Below, in pieces: positions 1 to 11,900 of a stretch of DNA of 64,000 bases. Source of the DNA: Strix aluco. Lineage: Eukaryota > Chordata > Aves > Strigiformes > Strigidae. The translations under genes were made by a program, and so were the position numbers. The DNA lies in the NCBI RefSeq assembly GCF_031877795.1, contig NC_133933.1:64244984-64308983 (forward strand), read 5' to 3'. Each line of letters begins with the position of its first letter. Positions within the stretch are counted from its first letter, which is position 1. The notes under the pieces are model-generated. The model worked only from the letters and a program-made list of their open reading frames with translations, had not been told where the DNA came from and searched no databases.

Positions 1-3000
1 GTACCAAGTCACAACAAACAGGGGCAGGGTCTGAAGGCATGAATAATCTAAACAAAAGCTATAATAGCCTCAGAGCTGCTCCTGAATCCAAGCACCAGTA
101 CTGGTGCCTTTTATTCCAGTGTTTATGCAAAGGCATAGCTTCTAAAGAGGTATGTGCATGGAAAACCCAGAGCCATTCCAAATAGTCAAAAGTCTGACAG
201 ATACTCAGCTGTGACCAGGCAACAGCCTGACAGGACACAGCTCTCAACACTTTCAATAGACCCTCTATGAACAATACTAGTACAAAATATGATTGCTCCT
301 CTGAGGTGGAAGAGCAGCACATTATATTGGAGCAGGGTGGGCTGTATGAACACAAAGAGAGTCTATGACTTACTCTCTCACACAATTATGCCCTGAGAGT
401 TTAAGGGTATCAAGAATCAACTGCTGTAGAAGTGTCCTCAACAACTGTACTCTTCCCAGATGGCGACATCACAGGATGCAAAGCAATATCTTCTTCAGAT
501 GTGAACTGGAAGAAGCTCAAGGATGTTCAAAGGCATGGAATAATTTTCATGCAAGGATCAACTAAGCTAGTTAGGACTTCTCTGTGGAAGAACATTAACT
601 GAGGCTAGGACATAAGAGCATATAAATTCATGAGTTACATGGACAGGGTGGACAAGGACTACATGTTCATTGCTCTACCAACAGAGTAACTACAGGGCAT
701 CAACACTGAACCAGAAAAAAGTTTTTCAAACAGTGCTGTAGCAAGGAGTTTTGTAGATAACTTTTCAAACAACATGAAGGTTATCTAGGACAGCCTTTGT
801 TAAAGCATACTGTGGATGCTGGAGTTCACATGGTTTCAAGGGGACACTGGACAAGTTCACAGAAATCCATTTAGTAACTCATTATATAGGAACTTTCAGC
901 CTCCAATACCTCAGCAGCTCAGAGGAAAGCAATGGTGCATATCTTTGAAATACTCTTTTGCAGGCATCAGCTTTTGGCCAACATCAGAGGTATACTATTA
1001 GGCTACAGGGGTTTTCTGCCTGACCTAGAGTAAGGCCAGCCATGTTCTTATAGAAGTCAAAGTGCAGAATGAACATGAACTCCATTTACTTAAGGAGAAA
1101 TAGCTGTGTAACAAGTCACACAAGCCCCAGTAATGATGCATGTTAATTCTGCATTCTAGATACAAATTCATTTGTCAAAGAGGGATTTATTAATTTGATA
1201 CCCTACCCCTTCTGCTTGAACTGTTCCATAATCAGCCTCTTTCATTTTACCTTATGGACTTTGGTGGAATGTACCACATGGCATTTGTGAAATTTATGAG
1301 TGGGACTATGTGATGTGCTCACCTCCGATAGCTAGATAGCCTGACCTACATCCAATACACTACAACACATACACTTCCCAACAAGGTACTTCGAACAGTA
1401 TGTAACAGGAACTATTTGCTCCCAGATAAAGGTAGGTCACCGCAAGTCTTGGAATGTCACCTAAGCACAAAGAAATTGCTCGGGAAGTTATAGATCATAC
1501 ATGAAAAGTGATTGGGAGGATCAGCAAAATACCCCTTCCTGACCCCTAAAACAGCTTGAGGGCTTCCAAGATGAAACTCTTCACAGGTCCTTCACTATAG
1601 GAGGGTGATGGCAAACAAATGTGCACCAGTGATTCCCAAAGAATACCCTGAGGACAGTGAGGACAGGAAAAGCAACTTTGAAAAATTTGCCTGCACAGCT
1701 GTATCAGTTTTAAAAGGGGAAAGCTATTCTCTTCCACACTGAGATCACCAAATATCAATTATGCAAATCCACCCACCAATTCACACCACATACTTTATGC
1801 ACCAGGAACTTTCTATAATCACTTATCTCTACAAAGTCAAAAAGTTAAACAAGCTAAGCTTTCACAATTAAAGTGTATTCAGCTAGATGTTAAAGAATAA
1901 CTTTAGTTCCCACAAAGAACTCTGAAGCCCAGATCCTACAGTACAGACTTCAAAGTCCTCTATTGGGCTACACAGGCTAAACTCAGGCACCCTAGTACAA
2001 ATGTGAGATTCTTTAATCTCTACTTCTTCAGGTAGCAGGCAGCTCACAGATCTGCTCCATGCATCTGCAGAACAGTGGTCTCTTAACAGAACTGAGCCAC
2101 TCTAGACCCATTTCATAAGCCTGCTCAAGATTCATCAACCAGCTGTCCATCCACTCACATCTCCAGAGGAGCCTCTCGCACACATTCCACACAGAGGTTA
2201 GAACAACCACAGCAAACATGCATGCTTTCATGCAAAATCAAGAGAGGAAGAGATGGTGATAGTGATGCCTCTGAGTATTACACAACAGCTAGAGCACTTG
2301 CTCATGAAAGTGGGGGGGAGAAGCAAGCGCACAATAACCTTCTCTCAGACAGGGCAATTCCATACTCCCTTCTCAACGCTAGCAGAAGGCTACAGACCTT
2401 GCCTAGGGCCTGTGCCAGCACCTCTTCCATTGAGCCTACACAGTAGGTAGCCAAATACAAGTCCATGGTCATCAAGCAGTTTCTCTTACTTACTCAAATA
2501 GAAGATGAGAGTCCTGCTTTTTTAATTCTTAGACTCAGGATTTTTAACTGACAGCTGACAGTATACCAGGTGCTCATCAGTCCCAGTTGAGCACATGGCT
2601 GCTACTCATGCTCTCTCAAAGATGAGAGCAGATGCAGAGAAGTCAGGTGATTTTTCCCCACTATGAAGTAGGAACTAGAAAGAGACAAAAATCTCGATCT
2701 GACCAAATGAGCAATATGGAAGCAATAGGGTTAGCTGTTACACTGAGCTATACCTTGTTTCCAGCCTCACATAGCAACAACTTTCTCCCTTTCCTAGGGG
2801 AAAGGATCCCATACACTGCTCAGTAAAACCCAGAGACTTCAGTTGCTTCTGCAAAGAAATGTATGTCTCAGCTCACAGGCTAAATGTTATCTAATGCTGA
2901 AACCAGGCTTCAAAGCAAGCACACAACACACCTAAAATACATTACTTAACACAGTGTGCAGTGTGGTTCAGTGATCTTAGGCAGCATTGCCTTCCTTCAA

Positions 3001-4029
3001 GGTCAACTGAGTGATTATGGGATTTACGGTGTGCATAAAGCTCTTTGGACAGAGAGTGCCAAACAAGAACGACACTGATGCAGGAATCTTCAGTGGTCAT
3101 CAAGAAGTCTTATTCTCAAAAAGTCCTGACGTACCACAGCTTTTTTCTCATGGACAGAGGAAGACGTTCACGTGGGCGGAGGGAGGGAGAAGAACAGGAA
3201 GGCTTATCTCCCTCCCTCTGCCCTTTAAGAAGGCTAAGAAATTCTTTAAGTAGTGACTAACATAACAGTTAACTCTCTCGGTTTCTCTGCAGAAGCTAAC
3301 ATCCCAGAACAAACTGCACTCAGAAATGCTTACTCAGCTCATGTGGTAATTCAGGTTTTCGGCGCAATTGTGAGCTCATTCTCTTATAACTTTTGTCATC
3401 TGTGAAGCACTCAAATTTACTATTAATAGAATCCTCCACCTTCCTTTTGCAGCTATGAGTGGGAGTTCTCGTATTTGGCAAATGGAAGCTTCCTTACATT
3501 TCCATTTTGCACCAGAGTATACACCTCCTGGTATCAAGTACACCATACCCCATATCATCTTATGTACTGCAAATGGTGCTTACCAGGAAAGGATAAAATT
3601 TTATTCCTGACTAAATCTATAGCTACCCGTAAGTTGAGTATTAATTAATTACAAGCACTTAAGGATATGAAAAAAATATTTATTTCAGTCCAATTATAGC
3701 AATCTGCTGTGAAGAACTCAAACATAAAACTTTGTGCAGTTAGAAGATACACAGTCAAGAATAAATTGGAAAGATCTGGGAACAATTATTATTATTAATT
3801 ATTTGTATTTAGAATAAATTCCTGTCACTACACTTGGATCTCTTTGGACTGACTTATCATAAACTTGTTGAATTTTAATGCCATGACAGACAGCTAAAGG
3901 TCTGGCAGAAGACTTGCATGCTGTCTTCAAGTTCTTTTTTCAGAATTCATGTATATTCAACATCAAACAGGTATGAAGGACTTGTCTAACCACTTAATGC
4001 TTCGCACACACTAGCACATTATTAACACA

Positions 4030-5080
4030 GGGCTGGGAAAAACCTTTTGAGTCATCAGTTCCAATTGCCCACTCCTACAGGCAGCAGTATTAAATTGTGT
4101 CCTTGTCAAACTTTATCTTCAGAGATGTTAGGTCTTGGAATAGTCTCCTAATAAGACAAACAAGGAGGGGAAAAAAAACCCCACCACACACACATAACTG
4201 CTCTAATGTTTAAAAGTCTCTTAAACCACAAATTCTGCTTAAAGCATTTCTTCCTCCTCTTTGGCTTTTAAACCCCTCCTTACATTTTATACAGGTGAAG
4301 GAAGAGGTAACTTGTTTAATTCTACCAGGCTAAACTAGCCAAGCACTCTTATCGTGAGGTGGCTTTCTGCCTCTAGTCATCCCAAAACCCTTCTCTAGAT
4401 TCTGCTTTGAATTTGTCTCTCCTGGACAGAGGTAAGTGCAACCTATATTCAAGGAAAGATCTCACAAGCACCTTCTATTAATGCTTTCTGTTAGAGAAAC
4501 CCTATGCATTGCAGATGACATGGACAACAAGACAGTCATACTACCACTGATTAATCCATATCCTTGTAACCTATGCAGTGAAGGACCTTCTTCCCCCACC
4601 CCTCCAAGTTTAACTATTGCCATGGGACCTTATTACCCCAGTCCTTCAATCCCCTTTATACGATGGCCCTCTGCATCAGTAACACCTTCCCCTCAACAGC
4701 ACGGCATTAGCAGATTTTGTTAGTATGGTCAGCTTTCCAACCACAGGCCATTAGTAAAGGCATTAAAAAATGGTGCCTCTGGATATTTTTCACTTGTATT
4801 TTTTCTTTAGCACCAGAAGCTGTTAGGCTGCATTTACTACTGTCCTCTCTTTACACAGTTTTATATATAGGCACACAAGTTTTAAAAGTTCTTGTGTGAC
4901 ACTACATCAAATGTTCTACTGCAAAGCTGACTTCATTTCTTGTGAAGCTTTTTCTCCCCAAGAGGAAACAAACAAAAAAAAAAAAATCCACCTTCAATAA
5001 AGTAACAGAGAATGCTGGTAGGTCAGATCAAATTAACAGGTCTATAGACCAGAGATCACATTTCCTCCTCCTTCAGTAAG
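4030..5080 (-). repeat. Ancient antisense CR1 LINE relic
   Basis: Successive blocks match, in order, the reverse complement of CR1 3'-half sequence as I know it. These are the 'CCAGGCTAAAC' block near 4325, the 'AGTCATCCCAAAACCCTTCTCT' block near 4376, the 'AAGATCTCACAAGCACC' block near 4456, the 'AGTATGGTCAGCTTTCC' block near 4722, the 'GGCCATTAGTAAAGGCATTAAAAAATGG' region near 4747, and the 'GCTGACTTCATTTC' region near 4926. The element is highly diverged and has no intact coding frame. Its ends are approximate. Identification rests on block order rather than a measured alignment. Confidence 0.6.
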
Positions 5081-7398
5081 TAAGGTTCATTAGTCCGTAG
5101 ACATGCTGTTCTAGCTACAATTTATTAGATTGGTTTGTTTTGCAAAAGGATACAATTCAGCTAAAACAACATCCATTCAGCAAGTCAAACAGAAATAAAC
5201 TAGTAACATGCATGTAGGAAAAACACAGAGAGCGCACAGACGCTCCAGTTATGAAAAGATGCAAGGCTGGGCAAATAAGTTTATTTAGCATTTCACTTGT
5301 TTCCAGATAACACGGCAAGATTTGGACAAGATGACATCTCTTGCATTTCCTGACGTAATGATTCACCACCTGTGAAGCCTAATGAACCGCTGTACAGACT
5401 AGATGGAAATTATGTATCTGAGCTGTTGATGAACTCCCAGCCATAAACCCTTATGAACTGGGTACAAGTTATATATTTATAGCTTACCTCAGAGAGATCT
5501 CGTTACTTTGTAACTGTTACACATGGCAAAATGTCCCTGTTAAATTATAAATAACACTTGCCTGTATTAACAAGTATATTTATTTCAGAATTATTTTCTG
5601 AGCTGTTACTAAAATTTATTCTGAGCACTGTAAACATGCATCAGATCCAATAATTGTGATTAAACATTACCACAGAATGTGGAATACAGTTGGCTTTCTA
5701 GCGCTTCACTTTGGTACTCAATTAAAATACAAAATCATTAAAGCTCTAGTGTTAATGGACTTACTATTTGTTTACTGTGAAAGAATAAATTACAAACATG
5801 ATCTGTAAGCTTTGTGTATGCATGTGCAATTTTTGTTAAAACAAAAGTTTCATATAAAGGTTTAACTTGGGAGGGTGCTAAAATTTTGCTTTCTGTCACC
5901 TTAATCTCCACTTGTAAAAACAACTGATAACCAGTGTGTCAAACTTCACCCATAGCAGCACAAAGTCTGCCAAGCAACATCATATTTACTTACAGCATGC
6001 AGACAAGACACATGTAAACAAGCATACGTAATAAATATGTAGTATCCATGTCAAATAGCCATCAGAAACTAAAACTGCTTCCTTGTGCATCCCAAGAGTT
6101 CATGCTATCATTCCTCATGCATGCCAAAGGCTGTTGTCACGTTTGTCCTGAGCACAGTTCTGCCTCTGGAGTGACAGCTTTACATCCTCTCCCCCTGCTC
6201 CCTGCAAACTGACAGGAATCCTCTTTAGCTGTATTAAGACCAAATGAGTTGAGTTGGGAAGGATCCAAATCCAGTCTCAGTCTGAAGCAGTCAGACCAAA
6301 CAGTGTGTTTTGCTAAAATAACCTCTATAAAATTCCTCTTTTTAGTTTACAGTAAGGTGGCAGTTAGCCCTACTGAACAGCAGATTATTTTTTTTTTTAA
6401 AGTGCTTATATTGTACAAACTATTGAGAGTCTTCTACATAAATCCCAGCCAGTAGGTCACGTCTCAGAAATCATTACAGTACAACTGTCCTTCCCCAGTG
6501 GAAGGTGGTTTACACCATCCACCTTTGGTATTCACTAGCTAGTCAGTCAAGAAACATACAAAAATCACCATCTATGAGGGAATATGAACACAGCCATGCC
6601 ACGTAAAAGGATGAACACTGCTGTATTTTTTTTTTTAAGAGATTAAAGAGTTTTTCCACACCTATCCACAGCTTCCAGTACGACTTAGTCCTAAACCAGA
6701 TTTCAGATTATTGACCAGAGTATTTCGAGAAAGCACTCTGTAATTAGCAAGTGGCTAATAAGTCAGAGAGATCATTCACACACAACCTTTTATATCCATA
6801 CTTTGTAAATTATGTATTTGCTCCCCCAGTTGCAGAAGGGTCCTTTCAGCATACATTTTTATATGCAGTAATATATCTCCTCCTACTGAGGAAATACACC
6901 CAGGAGACTGAAGATTTAGCAGTTCTTAAAAGAATTAATCACTTTTTTTTTTGTAGGTTTACAGAAACTGCAATGTAAATTAACCTAAGCACTCCTTTTT
7001 TGACAAAAAAAAAAGTTAAACTAACTTTGATGTTATGATGGTAAAACATCAATTGCTTATTACCATGAAGATAAGCTTGTTTACTCCCATTTCATAGCAT
7101 GTAGCTAATACATAAGTTCTTCACTACACTTTAAGAAATATTGCCTCTATTGAGAATAGATAGCAACAAATCTGTTCCGATTATGCTCTTCAGAGTTCAA
7201 AAGTGTGTCTGCTCCAATAACCGCCCAAAGCTTTGCACTAGGCAATTGGTTCCTCAAGGAAATTCTCCTTTCTAACTAGCAGGGTAGTAGCAGACTTTAA
7301 AACAGAACAAGCAAAAACCCACTAGAAGATCGGGGGGCAGTGGTGGTGTAAAGAAAAAAGAAGTCGGAGTGGAAAAGCTAGCCAAATTTGTTCAATTT

Positions 7399-7446
7399 AA
7401 AAAAAAAAAAAAAACAAACACCAAAAAAAGACAAAAAGAAAAAACA
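7399..7446. repeat. A-rich low-complexity tract
   Basis: This is a run of about 16 A followed by AC- and AG-interrupted poly-A. It sits just outside the EZR CpG island. It may be a retroelement tail, but no element body is recognisable beside it. Confidence 0.7.
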
Positions 7447-7649
7447 GGTTTTTGATAATGACTGGTAAAGTTCTTACTGTGGAGAACTTCATTAAGAGTC
7501 CCTGGCATTTAGTTTTTAGATGACAAAGTAAGGGGGAAAGAAGTTTCTCCGATGTTTACAGACACATACATGTCTCCTGCAGATAAATACATGGGCCGTG
7601 CAAATACTAAATGGAAGGCAGGGCAGCCCTGCCATCTCTCTTTAAGAGG

Positions 7650-8900
7650 GAGTGTGGCAAAAGCTCTTCTTGTAACAGTTGCTCGGGAGGTCGGTACGTT
7701 TCCAGGACGGGAGTATTGCAGAAGACGCGGTAATCCACCTCTCAAGCAGGGCTCCCGAGGCTCCTTCCCCGGCTCCCGGCGGCGGGGCGGGGGAGCGGCG
7801 CCCCTCCAGCCCACCCGCGGCGGCTCCGTCCCGCCCGGCACCGCTCCGCGGGCGCACTCAGCGCCTTGACCAAGCCGCTCTTAGTTGCTCCTCCGGCTTA
7901 AATTAGTCGCCGCTTATGTGCTTCTGGAACGCCTGAGTGAGCCGGAGGTACCGCGGGGAACTCCTGCGGCCGCCCTGGCCGAAAAACCCCGGCCCGGGCA
8001 GGTTGGGCCGCGGCAGGGACTTGGGCTCAGCCCGCACGGAGGCGGCAGGACCCCGCCAAAAGCCCACGCCGCGACCCCGGGAGGTGCCCGCCCCGGGGCA
8101 GCCCCTAACGGCCGGCACCGGGCGGGCTCCAGAGCGGCCCCGCAGAGCGCCTCCCCCCGCTCCCCGTACCCCGCTTACCGGCTTCGGCATTTTCAGGGCT
8201 GCTGGTACGTCTCCTACTCCCGAGACAAACGTTCACGCAGCGGCTGCCTCGCCTCAGCCGAGCGTCCTGTGAGGAGGAGGAAGAAGGAGCCGCTCCCGGC
8301 CACGGCGGCAGCGCAGCCCACGAGTGCGGCGCCAGCCGCCCGGCGGCAGTTAAGTACGCAGGTGGGGCCGCGGCGGTGACTCACCGCCGCCGGCCATTAC
8401 CCGCCGCTCCCCCCGGCGCTTTCCGAACGCGGGACCGGCCTCGCCCAGCCGCCGGGCACCCCCGCCGGCCTCGCCTCGACACCCCCACACGCTCCGCCCC
8501 TCCCCACCGGAGCGCAGGGGGTACCCGGGCCTGGAGCCCTCAGCCGCCCCCGCGGGGTGAGAGGTGGGCGGCACCGCCCGCCAACCGTCGGGCAACAGGT
8601 GCGGGGGGCACCCCTGCGCCGCCTCTTCTTCGTGCCCCTCACCCGAGAGCCCCCCGCGGGGAGACCCTCACACCCGCCGCAACATGGCGGCCGGGGCGAG
8701 CGCCGCCGCCACGCCCGCACCTGCCCCGGCCGCCAGCCGCGGCGGGGACCCAACGGCGCCCAGCGGGCAGGGCCCGGCCCGGGGCGGCGGGGACGGCGTT
8801 TCCCACGGCGGCGGAGGGCTCGGGAAGGAGAGGAGTCAGAGGGAGGGCTGCCGGGCGTGGGCTCAGCCCCTGCCCCCAGCCTACGGAACGAGTTAGTGTT
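7650..8900 (-). promoter_or_regulatory. EZR: CpG-island promoter of EZR
   Basis: This is a dense GC- and CpG-rich block bounded on both sides by AT-rich DNA. It encloses the ezrin start codon and first splice donor, so it is best read as the EZR promoter, 5' UTR and start of intron 1. Several long open frames cross it on both strands, but their proline/arginine/glycine-rich translations are what GC-rich DNA gives by chance. A YY1-like core (AACATGGCGG) lies at 8681-8690 on the plus strand and could mark a divergent start site. Human EZR has an antisense lncRNA here, so a divergent transcript is plausible, but nothing in the sequence proves one. Confidence 0.8.
8179..8190 (-). CDS. EZR: Ezrin, first coding exon (Met-Pro-Lys-Pro)
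   Basis: On the minus strand a start codon in good context (A at -3) opens the four codons Met-Pro-Lys-Pro. They are followed at once by the splice donor GTAAGC at 8178-8173. A four-codon first coding exon ending after MPKP is the known structure of ezrin and its paralogue radixin. These are ERM proteins that link cortical actin to the plasma membrane through an N-terminal FERM domain and a C-terminal actin-binding tail. I choose EZR over RDX because RSPH3 and TAGAP remnants follow on the same strand, as at human 6q25.3, whereas RDX has other neighbours. The next exon, which starts the FERM domain, is not visible between 1 and 8178, so intron 1 runs out of the window. The 5' UTR border was not determined. 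Confidence 0.85.
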
Positions 8901-11900
8901 TCTTGTAATGGTGGGCAATGGCGCTTCCTGGGCTTTATGGCCAGGCCGTGATGGTCGCTGTGTTCCTTGAAGTCCAAAGGCGGCAGATAGGAGCGCTTAA
9001 CAAAACACAGGATCGCTTTGTGCATTAAAGCACATTTTCAGCAATGGCAGCAAGAGACAAGTTGTAAAATCCATCTAAACTCAGAAACTACAAAGCAAAG
9101 AGTACACTTCAGTTGGCCCTGATCCTTTCATCAACCCCCCAAAAAGATCATGCAAGCAGCCTAACAATTTATAGGCATACAAAGATGACAAAGTCTGTGT
9201 CTCTGCCTCTTGTTCCTTCTCCTTGTTCATCCATGAATGCACTCCTGCAGATAAAGTGTCTGTCAGCTCTGCAGGAGCTGCTGGCCTCCCACAGCATCTC
9301 CTCGCTTGGCTGGGCGCAAGAGCACATTGTATTTACATAGTCATGGGCAACGGCCTGTGGGACACGGCTCTTCCGCCGTGCCAGCAATGGCATGTCGCTG
9401 AGCTGTGAGATGAAGGAAATCGTGCAGCCTGTACCCAGGCTGCTGTCTGCAACAGCCCCACTTCAAGCAGCGTCTGGCTGTTCAGTCAGAAAAGGCATAG
9501 GATGGGAACAGGGAGGCATACAACAAGGCGAATAACAGCCTGCTAAATGGAAAGTATATAGGGCAGCAGAGGGCCTGGGAAATATCAAGGGATGGTACCA
9601 AAAAGGACAGCCCTAACAATACAGGTCCTGCATTGCAGGAGATCCAAATGGTGTCTTCCCTCACAGAGTCCACTAGGCAGCAATGGGTAAGTGTCACATT
9701 AAAATAATCATTACTGTGTCAGGTCTGTGAGAGAAAGGGGAAGGGAGCCAAGTCAGAGGCTGAGAGATTTCACGGTTATATTCCTTTCCTGTTGCATGAT
9801 CCTCAGGGATTAGAGGAGGCTTTACCGTTGAAACAGAGCCATAGGGGTGGCAGCTTGCAACAGCAGGTGAGAGTAGTCCAAGCTGAACAGCTTCCAAGAA
9901 AAGGGCCATGGGATCAAACATAGGATCTTTGAGAAACAGGTAGGGCCTTCGTTTTCAGATGAAACAATTCCACTGAGATGTACTTGGATCAGGTTAATTT
10001 AACAAAATATGATTTGTGAGGAGACTTTCTATGCTCTTCTCTTAAGCAATAAATTTATGCTGGGATTCATGCCTTACTCAGTAGGTTGATACTGGAGATA
10101 GACCAAACCAGATTATCACAGTATTTTGGACAGGCTGCCAAACACAAGGAACAACTGTTCCAAGTAAGGCATGCTGTAAGAACCCGGCTTTTGCAGCTCT
10201 CACTCAGAACCTGAAGTGGCATTTGTGGATTTTTTTGTGGGTAAAAAAGGATAGAGATAAGAGATTTTCATTCCCTAGTCTTAAAATCCAGATCTGAACT
10301 GTGTTTGGAAAGAGGAAAGCCAAAACAAGTGTGTGTGTCTGCATACCCTAGAAATGGGGTATTGCACAGATCTAATGGGAAGCCCATTTCCATCCTGGGA
10401 GATTTCCATTCCCAAAATCCTTTCCTGTCCGTAGCCCAAATGTGGGCTCAGAGACCATCACCCTGAGGCTCCATGTTGGAGTGATTCCATGTCGGAGTGA
10501 TGCCTCATTTAATAGATCATAATCCCTTCAATGTCTTGAATCAGTCAGGTAAGTATTTGTTTCCATATGTTAGTTATATATTCAGGCTTAAACCCCTGAT
10601 TTAGACCTAGAGGCAAAAGGAATTTAGGTGACTAATAATTAAATGTGGCAACATACAATCTTTAGGTTCCTGTTTGCCACAGCACATAACCTTGTGCCAT
10701 TCTCCCACAATCACCTGCAATACATGGGGAAAGGCAGATACATCAATGGTATCCATAACTACCAGCTTACTCAACACCACTCCACCCAAAACCAACCACC
10801 ATGAACATATTGAGCTTACACAGGAAGAATTGTCTTCTGTGGAAGGAACCAGAACAACTGCCACCTTGGAGTATCGGTTAGACCCTTTGCCTCCTTCTCG
10901 GGCTTTCGCCTTCTGCTACATGTGTTTTCAAACCCTCTTGCCTGCAGAGCACGGTGCCTTATTAAACACTCGGTTAGGTGGGGTAACAAGGTGTCTTTGT
11001 GACAGTACGAAACTCTCTTCTACAGCTGGGTCCTGAGCTCCTTCCTTTATATTTCTCTCCCCACCTCCTCCCCAGAAAGATGGGAAGGTATGTAATGCCA
11101 GCCCCTTCTTCCCTTTTATACAGAAGCCTACTCATCCTTTGCAGACGCAAACAAATCTAGCTATCCTCTCCTCCAGAGGGGTGGGTGAAAGCCCTCGGTT
11201 CCCTGGTTTTCCTGAGAGTGTCCTGAGAGTCAGCATATTGGATTTTTGGAGCATAGGCACCGTGTATAGTACTGATAAGTAGCATCTAAGAATGCTTACA
11301 GACTGTCCCCTTTGGAGTCTGGGTGAGGGAATACTGGAGCGGGCATGAAATGGGCGCAAAGCAATCAACCCCCATCAAGACAGCCTGGTGCAGAAATACA
11401 AATATGAAAAAGCCAGATACAAATGTAGAAGCTGGGAAAATTTTCACATGAAAAATCTATGGAACTTGTTTACTTCTAGATTTAGGCATTAGCTAAGCAA
11501 GAGAGAGCTTTTATAGCCACTTGCAGTTACAGCATCTTCAGTCAGACCTCACAATTAAGCATAAGACCCAAATCAAAATGAAGCCTTTAAGTTACAGGAT
11601 TAAGATTTGCTCTGATCCAGCACTTATTCTTAGCCTGCTTTATTAAGAGGATAGCATTACTAACAATTTACAGGAATTACTAAGGCAGAGGAGGTGATGA
11701 AAGGATCTCAATTGCTCAGCAGGTCAGTAGCAGAACCCAGTTTCTGTTTTCTTCTCTGTAACAGTTCCTGTACCTTACTGACCCCTAACCAAACTATGTC
11801 ATCCTCATCTATCCTGCCTTCCCTGTTTTAAAGAGAAGACCCATTTAATTTTCCTGTTCTTCTTTAATCTGTAATAACATTCCAACTTGATGTAAAACAT

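Larger units (their letters stand above)
1..7649 (-). other. EZR: EZR intron 1 (5' part), no exon seen
   Basis: This AT-rich stretch lies downstream of the ezrin first donor in the direction of transcription. None of its short open frames resembles a known protein, and I do not find the exon that starts the ezrin FERM domain. It contains one long, old antisense CR1 (about 4.03-5.08 kb) and an A-rich low-complexity run at 7399-7446. Otherwise it looks like ordinary intronic DNA. Confidence 0.7.

Noticed and set aside
8179-8190. Radixin (RDX) instead of ezrin
   Set aside because: RDX also starts MPKP, but RSPH3 and TAGAP on the same strand point to the EZR locus.
7885-8970. Long open frames (up to 191 codons) on both strands in the EZR CpG island
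   Set aside because: They overlap in nearly all frames, are proline/arginine/glycine-rich, and lack family similarity. This is what CpG-rich DNA without stop codons gives.
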